Position numbers and translations under genes: made by a program
Notes under the pieces: generated by a model
The model's database searches: none
The model's input: the letters and a program-made list of their open reading frames with translations, nothing else
What the model was told of the DNA's origin: nothing
Origin: Streptomyces calvus
GTDB lineage: Bacteria > Actinomycetota > Actinomycetes > Streptomycetales > Streptomycetaceae
Reading direction: 5' to 3'
DNA: 64,000 bases
Assembly (NCBI RefSeq): GCF_006782915.1
Contig: NZ_VCNP01000051.1
Span: 62,001-126,000 of the forward strand
In this document: piece after piece, positions 40,795-48,530 of the stretch
How the letters are laid out: each line of letters begins with the position of its first letter
Position numbering within the stretch: position 1 is the first letter of the stretch

Positions 40795-42072
40795 ATGAGA
40801 CACACCAGGTCCCCTCGTGGCGCGGGCGCCGGCCGGAGCCGCGCCGCCGGCTGCACACTGCTGGTGCTCGCCCTCGGGGCGGGCGTCACGGGCTGCTCCT
40901 CCGAGGGCAACCCGCTCTCCGCCGAGCCGTACGACGCGGCGGACCGGATCTCCTTCACCGGAGCCGTCGGCGACGGCCGGAAGGCCGACCCCGACAAGCC
41001 CCTGGAGGTCGTCGCCGAGGACGCCGACGGGCGCATCACGGACGTCACCGCCAGGGACGCCGCGGGCCGCTACGTGGCGGGCGAACTGGCCGCCGACGGC
41101 AGCCGCTGGCACAGCACCTCCCCGCTGGCCGCCGACGCCCAGTACACGGTCCGGGTGAGCACCGAGGACGAGGACGGCGCACCCGGCCGCAAGGTCCTCA
41201 CCTTCACCACCGGCAGGCCCTCCAGCACCAAGCACCTGGCCGTCACCTTCGGGCCCGAGGCGGGCACCTACGGGGTCGGCCAGCCCGTCACGGCCGAGCT
41301 GAACGCCCCCGTGCGGGACCCCGCCCAGCGGGCCGTCGTGGAGCGCGCCCTGAAGGTCGAGTCCACGCCCGCCGTGACCGGCGCCTGGCACTGGGTGGAC
41401 GACAAGAAGCTGCACTACCGCCCGAAGGACTACTGGCCGGCCCACGCCACCGTCAACGTGCGCAGCACCCTGGAGGGCCTCAAGATCGGCGACCGGCTCC
41501 GCGGCGGCGCGGCCGAGCCCCTGACCCTGCGCATCGGTGACCGGGTGATAGCCGTCACCGACGCCGCCACGCACCAGCTGACGGTGTACAAGAACGGCGA
41601 GGCGGTCAAGCAGATCCCCGTCACCACCGGCAAGCCCGGCTTCGAGACCCGCAACGGCGTCAAGGTCGTCCTCGCCAAGGAACGCTTCGTACGCATGCGC
41701 AGCACCACCGTCGGCATCGCCGAGGGCTCGGCCGAGTCGTACGACCTGGACGTGCACTTCGCCACCCGGGTCACCTGGAGCGGCGAGTACGTGCACGCCG
41801 CCCCCTGGTCCGTCGGCTCCCAGGGCTACGCCAACGTCAGCCACGGCTGCGTCGGCATGAACACCGCCAACGCCGAGTGGTTCTTCGACACCGTCCGCGA
41901 GGGCGACCTGGTCGAGGTCGTGAACTCGGCCGGCGACACGATGGAGCCCTTCGGCAACGGCTACGGCGACTGGAACCTGGACTGGACCAGGTGGCAGGCG
42001 GGCAGCGCCCTGACCACCGGCACGGCCCCGGGCCGCCAGGAAACGGCCCGCCTCAGGCCGACGACGGTGTGA
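40795..42072 (+). CDS. Lipoprotein L,D-transpeptidase (YkuD) with Ig-like domains
   Basis: 425 residues. Signal with lipobox VTGC (Cys 34). One or two immunoglobulin-like domains (about 50-245) precede the YkuD catalytic domain, with His 334 (YVHAAPWS) and SHGCVGMN (His 350, Cys 352). This is the architecture of mycobacterial LdtMt2-like enzymes that make 3-3 crosslinks in peptidoglycan and are targets of carbapenems. ATG 40795 after CGTGAGGCC. It sits between ctaF and the ctaE operon with its own promoter; the link to respiration is only positional. A C-terminal tail (about 375-425) with WNLDWTRWQ is typical of the group. Confidence 0.93.
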   Translation: MRHTRSPRGAGAGRSRAAGCTLLVLALGAGVTGCSSEGNPLSAEPYDAADRISFTGAVGDGRKADPDKPLEVVAEDADGRITDVTARDAAGRYVAGELAADGSRWHSTSPLAADAQYTVRVSTEDEDGAPGRKVLTFTTGRPSSTKHLAVTFGPEAGTYGVGQPVTAELNAPVRDPAQRAVVERALKVESTPAVTGAWHWVDDKKLHYRPKDYWPAHATVNVRSTLEGLKIGDRLRGGAAEPLTLRIGDRVIAVTDAATHQLTVYKNGEAVKQIPVTTGKPGFETRNGVKVVLAKERFVRMRSTTVGIAEGSAESYDLDVHFATRVTWSGEYVHAAPWSVGSQGYANVSHGCVGMNTANAEWFFDTVREGDLVEVVNSAGDTMEPFGNGYGDWNLDWTRWQAGSALTTGTAPGRQETARLRPTTV

Positions 42073-42149
42073 CCCCGGGGACGCGAGGCCGCGGCGCCGC
42101 GCGGGCGCGACGAGCCCGACGGACCCGCGCCACCCCGCGCGGCGGGCCC

Positions 42150-42551
42150 TCAGGCGCTCTGCAGGGCCTTCTGCCGCAGCAGGGCCGCCAGCGCCGAGGC
42201 GAACTCCACCGGCTCCACCGGCAGGGTCACCGCGGACTCCGCGCGGCTCCACGTCGCCAGCCACGCGTCCTGCGGACGCGCGATCAGCAGCAGCACCGGA
42301 GGGCAGTGGAAGATCTCGTCCTTGATCTGCCGGCACATCCCCATGCCGCCCATCGGCACGGCCTCGCCGTCCAGCACACAGACGTCGATGCCGCCCCGGT
42401 CCAGCTCCGCGAGCACGGCCGCGGGCGTCGCGCATTCCACGAACTCGACGACGGGCACGTCCGGCGCCGGCCGCCGCCCCGTCGCGAGCCGCACCTGCTC
42501 CCGGGTGTTGGCGTCGTCGCTGTAGACCAGCACCGTGGCGGTCGCCTGCAT
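42150..42551 (-). CDS. Degenerate receiver-domain protein
   Basis: 133 residues with a CheY-like layout: acidic SDD at 11-13, a possible phospho-Asp at 61 (IDVCVLDGEA), but Ala at the switch Thr position (LLLIARPQD) and Leu in place of the conserved Lys (VTLPVEP). So phosphorylation chemistry is probably altered or lost, and it may act as a scaffold or pseudo-receiver. No output domain. ATG 42551 is followed by MQATATVLVYSDDANTREQ. It is divergent from ctaE, with a 215-bp shared gap, and convergent with the L,D-transpeptidase gene. No partner kinase is adjacent. Confidence 0.78.
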   Translation of the reverse strand: MQATATVLVYSDDANTREQVRLATGRRPAPDVPVVEFVECATPAAVLAELDRGGIDVCVLDGEAVPMGGMGMCRQIKDEIFHCPPVLLLIARPQDAWLATWSRAESAVTLPVEPVEFASALAALLRQKALQSA

Positions 42552-42750
42552 TGTTCCTCCACGCGTAAGAGAGAGGGCATGGCTCGGTCGGGAACTTCGG
42601 GTACCGATGGCGCGGATGCTACCCCTTCGGACCGCTTGTCAACACTGGTTCGGACACGGCTTCGAAGGACCGCCCGGTGGGCCATCCGGGCAGTACAGGA
42701 CGGGCGAACACACCGAACGGCACCCCCGGGAGTGAGGGCGGGATAAGCGA

Positions 42751-42766
42751 CCGACATAATGTCGGC
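42751..42766 (+). promoter_or_regulatory. ctaE: Candidate -10 of a leaderless ctaE promoter within a palindrome
   Basis: CCGACATAATGTCGG (42751-42765) is palindromic around its centre base and includes CATAAT (42755-42760). The ctaE GTG starts at 42767, 6 bp after it, where transcription would begin. No Shine-Dalgarno exists between. A good -35 is not visible. Confidence 0.5.
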
Positions 42767-43378
42767 GTGGCGACAGCAACGACAGTAGATACCGGGCACG
42801 CGCACCCGTCGGTCAACCGGCCGAACCTCACCAGCGTCGGAACCATCATCTGGCTGAGTTCCGAGCTGATGTTCTTCGCGGCCCTCTTCGCGATGTACTT
42901 CACCCTGCGATCGGTGACCGGTCCGGAGTTCTGGGCCGAGAAGGCCGACACCCTGAACTTCCCGTTCTCGGCGACGAACACCACGATCCTGGTGCTCTCC
43001 TCGCTCACCTGCCAGCTCGGCGTCTTCGCCGCCGAGCGCGGTGACGTGAAGAAGCTCCGGATGTGGTTCATCGTCACCTTCATCATGGGTGCGATCTTCA
43101 TCGGCGGTCAGGTCTTCGAGTACACCGAGCTGGTCAAGCACGAGGGCCTGTCCCTCTCCTCCGACCCGTACGGCTCGGTCTTCTACCTGACCACCGGCTT
43201 CCACGGCCTGCACGTGACGGGCGGTCTCATCGCCTTCCTGCTGGTCCTGGGCCGGACCTACGCCGCCCGGAGGTTCACCCACGAGCAGGCGACCGCGGCC
43301 ATCGTCGTGTCCTACTACTGGCACTTCGTCGATGTCGTCTGGATCGGCCTCTTCGCCACGATCTACATGATCAAGTAG
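42767..43378 (+). CDS. ctaE: Cytochrome c oxidase subunit III (CtaE)
   Basis: 203 residues with five membrane helices (TSVGTIIWLSSELMFFAALF, TTILVLSSLTCQLGVFA, MWFIVTFIMGAIFIGGQVF, GLHVTGGLIAFLLVLG, YYWHFVDVVWIGLFATIYM). FHGLHVTGG and YYWHFVDVVW are signatures of oxidase subunit III. GTG 42767 (VATATTVDTG) is chosen since homology begins there and the region upstream is not conserved-looking; the start appears leaderless. It begins the ctaE-qcrC-qcrA-qcrB operon, ATGA overlaps linking the later genes. Confidence 0.96.
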   Translation: MATATTVDTGHAHPSVNRPNLTSVGTIIWLSSELMFFAALFAMYFTLRSVTGPEFWAEKADTLNFPFSATNTTILVLSSLTCQLGVFAAERGDVKKLRMWFIVTFIMGAIFIGGQVFEYTELVKHEGLSLSSDPYGSVFYLTTGFHGLHVTGGLIAFLLVLGRTYAARRFTHEQATAAIVVSYYWHFVDVVWIGLFATIYMIK

Positions 43379-43459
43379 CCGGGCCCACATCCGCGCGCGC
43401 TCGAAGGAGCGCACCCAACAGAAGCATCGACGCAGAAGATCCTGACACCGGGGTAATCC

Positions 43460-44272
43460 GTGAAAAAGCTCTCCGCACGACGACGCCACCCGCTGGCGGC
43501 GCTCGTCGTCCTACTCCTCGCGCTGGCATGCACCGGGGGGCTGTACGCCGTGTTCTCACCCGCGGACAAGGCGCAGGCCGACGAAACCGCCCAGTCCCTC
43601 ACCATCGAGGAGGGCAAGAAGCTCTACTCGGTCGGCTGCGCCAGCTGCCACGGCACCGGAGGTCAGGGCACGTCCGACGGCCCGAGCCTGGTGGGCGTGG
43701 GCGCCGCGGCCGTCGACTTCCAGGTGAGCACCGGCCGCATGCCGGCCGCCACCTCGCAGGGCGCGCAGGTCCCGCGCAAGAAGGCCGTCTACAGCCAGGC
43801 CGAGATCGACCAGCTGGCGGCGTACATCGCCTCCCTGGGCGCCGGCCCGGCCGTCCCCACCAAGGAGCAGTACGGCCCCGAGGGTGCCGACATCGCCAAG
43901 GGCGGTGAGCTGTTCCGCAACAACTGCGCCCAGTGCCACAACTTCACGGGCAAGGGCGGTGCGCTCACGCACGGCAAGTACGCCCCGACCCTTGAGGACG
44001 TCGCTCCCAAGCACATCTACGAGGCCATGCTCACCGGCCCGCAGAACATGCCCTCCTTCCCCGACAGCACGCTGTCGGAGCAGAACAAGAAGGACATCAT
44101 CGCGTACCTGGGCGAGGTCAACGGCGAGGAGACCGAGAGCCCCGGCGGCCTGGAGCTGGGCGGTCTCGGCCCGGTCTCCGAGGGTCTGTTCGCGTGGGTC
44201 TTCGGACTCGGCGCGCTGATCGCGCTCGCCGTCTGGGTCGCCGCTCGGACCGCAAAGGCCAAGAAGTCATGA
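43460..44272 (+). CDS. qcrC: Diheme cytochrome c subunit of the bcc complex (QcrC)
   Basis: 270 residues: an N-terminal signal anchor (PLAALVVLLLALACTGGL), two c-type heme motifs (CASCH at 60-64, CAQCH at 156-160) with Met ligands in GRMPAA and NMPSFPD, and a C-terminal helix (FAWVFGLGALIALAVWVAAR). In actinobacteria this fused diheme subunit replaces soluble cytochrome c and carries electrons straight to the oxidase. GTG 43460. The stop overlaps the qcrA start (ATGA). Confidence 0.97.
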   Translation: MKKLSARRRHPLAALVVLLLALACTGGLYAVFSPADKAQADETAQSLTIEEGKKLYSVGCASCHGTGGQGTSDGPSLVGVGAAAVDFQVSTGRMPAATSQGAQVPRKKAVYSQAEIDQLAAYIASLGAGPAVPTKEQYGPEGADIAKGGELFRNNCAQCHNFTGKGGALTHGKYAPTLEDVAPKHIYEAMLTGPQNMPSFPDSTLSEQNKKDIIAYLGEVNGEETESPGGLELGGLGPVSEGLFAWVFGLGALIALAVWVAARTAKAKKS

Positions 44273-45327
44273 GTAGCCAAGACATTCCCGAAGAGAACCT
44301 GCCCGCTGAGCAGGACACCCCGCACGGCGCGGTGAAGGTCGCGGACGAGGCGCACCCGTTCGCCGACCCGGGCCTGCCGCCCCACGAGCACCGGATCCAG
44401 GACATCGACGAGCGGGCCGCCAAGCGGTCCGAGCGCACGGTCGCCCTGCTGTTCACGGTGTCGATGCTGGCCACCATCGGCTTCATCGCCTCGTACGTGA
44501 CCATCCCGGTCGACCGGTCGGTCTACATCTTCCCGATCGGTCACATCAGCGCGCTGAACTTCGCGCTCGGCATGACCCTCGGGCTCGCCCTGTTCTGCAT
44601 CGGCGCCGGCGCGGTCCACTGGGCCCGCACGCTGATGTCGGACCACGAGATCGCCGACGAGCGTCACCCGATCGAGGCCCCCCCGGAGGTCAAGGCCAAG
44701 GTCCTGGACGACTTCCGGCAGGGTGCCAAGGAGTCGGCGCTCGGCCGTCGCAAGCTGATCCGCAACACGATGTTCGGCGCGCTCGCCCTGTTCCCGCTCT
44801 CCGGCGTGGTGCTGCTGCGTGACCTCGGGCCGCTGCCCGGCACCAAGCTGCGCCACACCATGTGGTCCAAGGGCAAGCTGCTCGTCAACATGAACACGAA
44901 CGAGCCGCTGCGGCCGTCCGACATCATCGTGGGCTCGCTGACCTTCGCCAAGCCCGAGGGCCTGGAGGAGCACGACCACGGCTTCCAGACCGAGATCGCC
45001 AAGGCCGCCCTGATGCTGGTCCGCATCCAGCCGGACGACATCAAGGACAAGCGGTCGCTCGAGTGGTCGCACGAGGGTATCCTCGCCTACTCGAAGATCT
45101 GCACCCACGTCGGTTGCCCGATCTCCCTGTACGAGCAGCAGACGCACCACGCGCTGTGCCCCTGCCACCAGTCCACCTTCGACCTCGCCGACGGTGCCCG
45201 GGTGATCTTCGGCCCCGCCGGTCACGCCCTGCCGCAGCTGCGCATCGACGTGAACGAAGACGGCTACCTCGAAGCGCTCGGCGACTTCGACGAGCCCGTC
45301 GGTCCTGCCTTCTGGGAGCGCGGATGA
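44269..45327 (+). CDS. qcrA: Rieske iron-sulfur subunit of the bcc complex (QcrA)
   Basis: 352 residues. Unusual for a Rieske protein, it has three N-terminal membrane helices (TVALLFTVSMLATIGFIASYV, NFALGMTLGLALFCIGAGAVH, FGALALFPLSGVVLL), as known in actinobacteria. The 2Fe-2S domain has CTHVGCPI and CPCHQSTF with both Cys-His pairs and the Cys pair for the disulfide. It oxidises menaquinol. ATG 44269 overlaps qcrC; its stop overlaps qcrB (ATGA). Cluster delivery by the nearby ErpA is plausible. Confidence 0.97.
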   Translation: MSSQDIPEENLPAEQDTPHGAVKVADEAHPFADPGLPPHEHRIQDIDERAAKRSERTVALLFTVSMLATIGFIASYVTIPVDRSVYIFPIGHISALNFALGMTLGLALFCIGAGAVHWARTLMSDHEIADERHPIEAPPEVKAKVLDDFRQGAKESALGRRKLIRNTMFGALALFPLSGVVLLRDLGPLPGTKLRHTMWSKGKLLVNMNTNEPLRPSDIIVGSLTFAKPEGLEEHDHGFQTEIAKAALMLVRIQPDDIKDKRSLEWSHEGILAYSKICTHVGCPISLYEQQTHHALCPCHQSTFDLADGARVIFGPAGHALPQLRIDVNEDGYLEALGDFDEPVGPAFWERG

Positions 45328-46961
45328 GTACCAACACCAGCACCGAGTCCCGCTCGCGCGGGAAGGCGCCGGCCGGCGAGCGCGTGGCCGACTGGGCCGA
45401 CGGCCGGCTGGGGATCTACTCCCTGGCCAAGGCCAACATGCGCAAGATCTTCCCCGACCACTGGTCGTTCATGCTGGGTGAGGTCTGCCTCTACAGCTTC
45501 CTCATCATCATCCTCACGGGTGTGTACCTGACGCTGTTCTTCCACCCGTCGATGAACGAGGTGGAGTACCACGGCTCCTACGTCCCGCTGCAGGGACAGC
45601 TGATGAGCGAGGCCTACAAGTCGACGCTGGACATCAGCTTCGACGTCCGTGGCGGTCTGCTGATCCGGCAGATCCACCACTGGGCCGCGCTGGTCTTCCT
45701 GGCCGGCATGTTCGTGCACATGATGCGCGTGTTCTTCACCGGCGCGTTCCGCAAGCCGCGTGAGATCAACTGGCTGTTCGGCTTCCTGCTGTTCGTCCTG
45801 GGCATGTTCACCGGTTTCACCGGCTACTCGCTCCCGGACGACCTGCTCTCCGGCACCGGTATCCGCTTCATGGAGGGCGCGATCCTGTCCGTGCCGATCG
45901 TCGGCACGTACATCTCGTTCTTCCTCTTCGGCGGCGAGTTCCCCGGCGACGACTTCGTGGCCCGGTTCTTCTCGATCCACGTCCTGCTGCTGCCGGGCAT
46001 CATGCTCGGCCTCGTGGTGGCCCACCTGATCCTGGTCTTCTACCACAAGCACACGCAGTTCGCGGGCCCCGGCAAGACCAACAACAACGTCGTGGGCATG
46101 CCGCTGCTGCCGGTGTACATGGCCAAGGCCGGAGGCTTCTTCTTCCTGGTCTTCGGTGTGCTCGCCGCCGTCTCGGCGATCGCCACGATCAACCCGATCT
46201 GGGCGCTCGGCCCGTACCGGCCGGACATGGTCTCCACCGGCGCCCAGCCCGACTGGTACATGGGCTTCTCCGAGGGCCTGATCCGTGTCATGCCGGGCTG
46301 GGAGATCAACTTCTGGGGTCACACGCTCGTCCTGGGCGTGTTCATCCCGCTGCTGATCTTCCCGCTGGTCCTGGTCGCCATCGCGGTGTACCCGTTCATC
46401 GAGTCCTGGGTCACCGGCGACAAGCGCGAGCACCACATCCTGGACCGCCCGCGCAACGCCCCGACCCGCACCGCCTTCGGCGTCGCCTGGATCACGCTGT
46501 ACTTCGTGCTCCTGGTCGGTGGTGGCAACGACATCTGGGCCACGCACTTCCACCTGTCGATCAACGCCATCACCTGGTTCGTGCGCATCGCGTTCTTCGC
46601 CGCGCCGGTCCTGGCGTTCATCGTCACCAAGCGGATCTGCCTCGGCCTGCAGCGCCGGGACAAGGAGAAGGTGCTGCACGGCCGCGAGTCGGGCATCATC
46701 AAGCGCCTGCCGCACGGTGAGTTCATCGAGGTCCACGAGCCGCTCAGCCAGGAGCAGCTGCACACCCTCACCGCGCACGAGCAGTACAAGCCGTTCGAGA
46801 TCGGCCCGACGGTCGACGAGAACGGTGTCGAGCGCAAGGTGAAGATGAGCGAGAAGCTGCGCGCCAAGCTCAGCAAGGGCTACTACGGCGAGGACGCGCA
46901 GGTCGCCAAGCCCACCGTCGAGGAGTACAAGGAGATCACGAGCGGCCACGGCCACCACTGA
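45324..46961 (+). CDS. qcrB: Cytochrome b subunit of the bcc complex (QcrB)
   Basis: 545 residues. Heme b histidines lie in QIHHWAALVFLAGMFVHMMRVF and FSIHVLLLPGIMLGLVVAHLIL; the quinol-site region includes GYSLPDDLLSGTGI and NPIWALGPYRPDMVS (the PDWYMG motif follows, as PEWY variants do). The protein has eight helices and a long cytoplasmic tail (about 430-545) with charged residues, typical of actinobacterial QcrB. ATG 45324 overlaps the qcrA stop. The operon ends with a strong hairpin. Confidence 0.97.
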   Translation: MSTNTSTESRSRGKAPAGERVADWADGRLGIYSLAKANMRKIFPDHWSFMLGEVCLYSFLIIILTGVYLTLFFHPSMNEVEYHGSYVPLQGQLMSEAYKSTLDISFDVRGGLLIRQIHHWAALVFLAGMFVHMMRVFFTGAFRKPREINWLFGFLLFVLGMFTGFTGYSLPDDLLSGTGIRFMEGAILSVPIVGTYISFFLFGGEFPGDDFVARFFSIHVLLLPGIMLGLVVAHLILVFYHKHTQFAGPGKTNNNVVGMPLLPVYMAKAGGFFFLVFGVLAAVSAIATINPIWALGPYRPDMVSTGAQPDWYMGFSEGLIRVMPGWEINFWGHTLVLGVFIPLLIFPLVLVAIAVYPFIESWVTGDKREHHILDRPRNAPTRTAFGVAWITLYFVLLVGGGNDIWATHFHLSINAITWFVRIAFFAAPVLAFIVTKRICLGLQRRDKEKVLHGRESGIIKRLPHGEFIEVHEPLSQEQLHTLTAHEQYKPFEIGPTVDENGVERKVKMSEKLRAKLSKGYYGEDAQVAKPTVEEYKEITSGHGHH

Positions 46962-46990
46962 TCCCGACCGCTTCACCGAAGTCGCCACAC

Positions 46991-47039
46991 GACGGCGAAG
47001 GGCCCCCGTCCGATCTGCGGACGGGGGCCCTTCGCCGTC
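46991..47039. terminator. 22-bp perfect stem-loop after qcrB
   Basis: Arms 46991-47012 and 47018-47039 are perfectly complementary around loop ATCTG. It begins 29 bp beyond the qcrB stop and precedes trpD. Confidence 0.92.
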
Positions 47040-47093
47040 CCCGGACCTGGATAGGGTGGGTGCGGAGTACCCCTACGACCATCAGGAGCGGCC

Positions 47094-48158
47094 ATGAGCG
47101 CTGTGACCCCCGCTGGAGGCGACAACGCGGCGGGCCGCTCCTGGCCCGCCCTGCTGAACGGTCTGCTGGACGGCCGGAACCTGTCCGCCGACGACACCGC
47201 CTGGGCGATGGACCTGATCATGCGCGGCGAGGCGACCGACGCGCAGATCGCCGGGTTCGCGGTGTCCCTGCGGGCCAAGGGCGAGACCGTCGAGGAGATC
47301 TCCGGCTGCGTACGGGCGCTGTACGACCACGCCAACGTGATCGAGGTGCCCGGGGCCACCGTCGACATCGTCGGCACCGGCGGGGACGGCGCGAAGACGG
47401 TGAACATCTCCACCATGTCGTCGATCGTCGTGGCCGGCACCGGCGCGAAGGTCGTCAAGCACGGCAACCGGGCCGCGTCCTCGGCGTCCGGTGCCTCCGA
47501 CGTCCTGGAGAAGCTCGGCGTCAACCTGGAGCTGACCCCGCGGCGGGTCGCCGAGGTCGCCGAGGAGGCCGGGATCACCTTCTGCTTCGCGGTGAAGTTC
47601 CACCCGGCGTTGCGGCACGTGGCCGCGGCGCGGGGCCAGCTGGGCATCCGCACCGTGTTCAACTTCCTCGGCCCGCTCGCCAATCCGGCCCGGGTGCGGG
47701 CCCAGGCGGTCGGTGTCGCCGACCCGCGGATGGCGCCGATCATGGCGGGCGTCTTCGCCGAGCGCGGCCACTCCTCGCTGGTGTTCCGCGGCGACGACGG
47801 CCTGGACGAGCTGACCACCACCGCCACCTCCCGCGTGTGGGTGGTCCGGGACGGCACGGTCGAGGAGCAGACCTTCGACCCGCGCGACGTCGGGATCGAG
47901 CTGGTGCCCGTGGAGGCCCTGCGCGGCGCCGACGCCTCCTACAACGCCGAGGTCGCCCGGCGGCTGCTGGACGGCGAGCCGGGTCCGGTGCGGGACGCCG
48001 TGCTCCTGAACTCGGCGGCGGCGCTGGTGGCGCTGGAGCCGGGAAGCGGCACGCTCACGGAGCAGATCCGCGCCGGCATGGCGAAGGCCGCCGAGTCGAT
48101 CGACTCGGGGGCCGCCAAGCGGGTCCTGGAGCGCTGGGTGACCGTCAGCAACGCCTGA
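47094..48158 (+). CDS. trpD: Anthranilate phosphoribosyltransferase (TrpD)
   Basis: 354 residues. Transfers phosphoribosyl to anthranilate in tryptophan synthesis. Signatures are DIVGTGGDGAKTVNISTM (PRPP loop), KHGNRAASSASGASDVLE, FCFAVKFHPALRHVA and GDDGLDELTTT. ATG 47094 follows AGGAGCGGCC. It stands alone; no other trp gene is adjacent, which is the usual arrangement in this lineage (Rv2192c next to the qcr genes in M. tuberculosis, from memory). A 53-bp spacer from the qcrB terminator leaves room for its own promoter. Confidence 0.96.
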   Translation: MSAVTPAGGDNAAGRSWPALLNGLLDGRNLSADDTAWAMDLIMRGEATDAQIAGFAVSLRAKGETVEEISGCVRALYDHANVIEVPGATVDIVGTGGDGAKTVNISTMSSIVVAGTGAKVVKHGNRAASSASGASDVLEKLGVNLELTPRRVAEVAEEAGITFCFAVKFHPALRHVAAARGQLGIRTVFNFLGPLANPARVRAQAVGVADPRMAPIMAGVFAERGHSSLVFRGDDGLDELTTTATSRVWVVRDGTVEEQTFDPRDVGIELVPVEALRGADASYNAEVARRLLDGEPGPVRDAVLLNSAAALVALEPGSGTLTEQIRAGMAKAAESIDSGAAKRVLERWVTVSNA

Positions 48159-48233
48159 CCGGGCACCGGTGGATGTCCCGCGATCCGGACACGGGTTGCG
48201 GGGCATCGATCATTTCGCGTACGTTCCTGCACA

Positions 48234-48348
48234 GGTCATGAGCGACAGTCATCAGGCCCCGGCCGACTGTCCGGCAACCCTCCGTCCGTGGCGGGGTGCC
48301 CCGGGTGAAGACCAGGCCGTGGGCAGCAGGGCTCACGGCAAGCGCGGA
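48234..48348 (+). promoter_or_regulatory. SAM-IV riboswitch
   Basis: The region carries the SAM-I/IV core: GGTCATGAG (48234), GACAGTC pairing with GACTGTC (48244-48250 and 48265-48271), CGGCAACCC (48272), GGCGGGGTGCCCC (48290) and GGGTGAAGACC (48303-48313), where GGTC and GACC close P1. The downstream AGGCCGTGGG ... CTCACGGCAAGCGCGG is the extra helix/pseudoknot part of the actinobacterial SAM-IV class. It binds S-adenosylmethionine and normally lowers expression of sulfur genes. It lies 180 bp before a desulfurase-like gene and has no other gene to serve. Confidence 0.88.
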
Positions 48349-48407
48349 CCCCTCGCACGCTGTCACAGTGTGGGGCCAGGGGTCCTGGTCGTTCGAGGGA
48401 GCCTTCC

Positions 48408-48428
48408 GTGAGCAAGCGAATGCGTTAG
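48408..48428 (+). CDS. Candidate six-codon upstream reading frame (leader peptide)
   Basis: GTG AGC AAG CGA ATG CGT TAG encodes MSKRMR. GAGGGAG lies 7 bases before the GTG, a better ribosome site than most in this window. It sits between the riboswitch and the desulfurase gene (ATG 48531), in the expression platform. It holds no Cys but one internal Met besides the start. It could be a translated leader or chance. Confidence 0.4.
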   Translation: MSKRMR

Positions 48429-48530
48429 GGCCGCCGAGCCCCGCCTCCGCACACCCCTTTCCCTTCACCGTCCGCGCTCGAGCGATCCGTGCTCGCGCGG
48501 GGGTTCCGCCTGCTCTCCGGGAGTTCCGCC

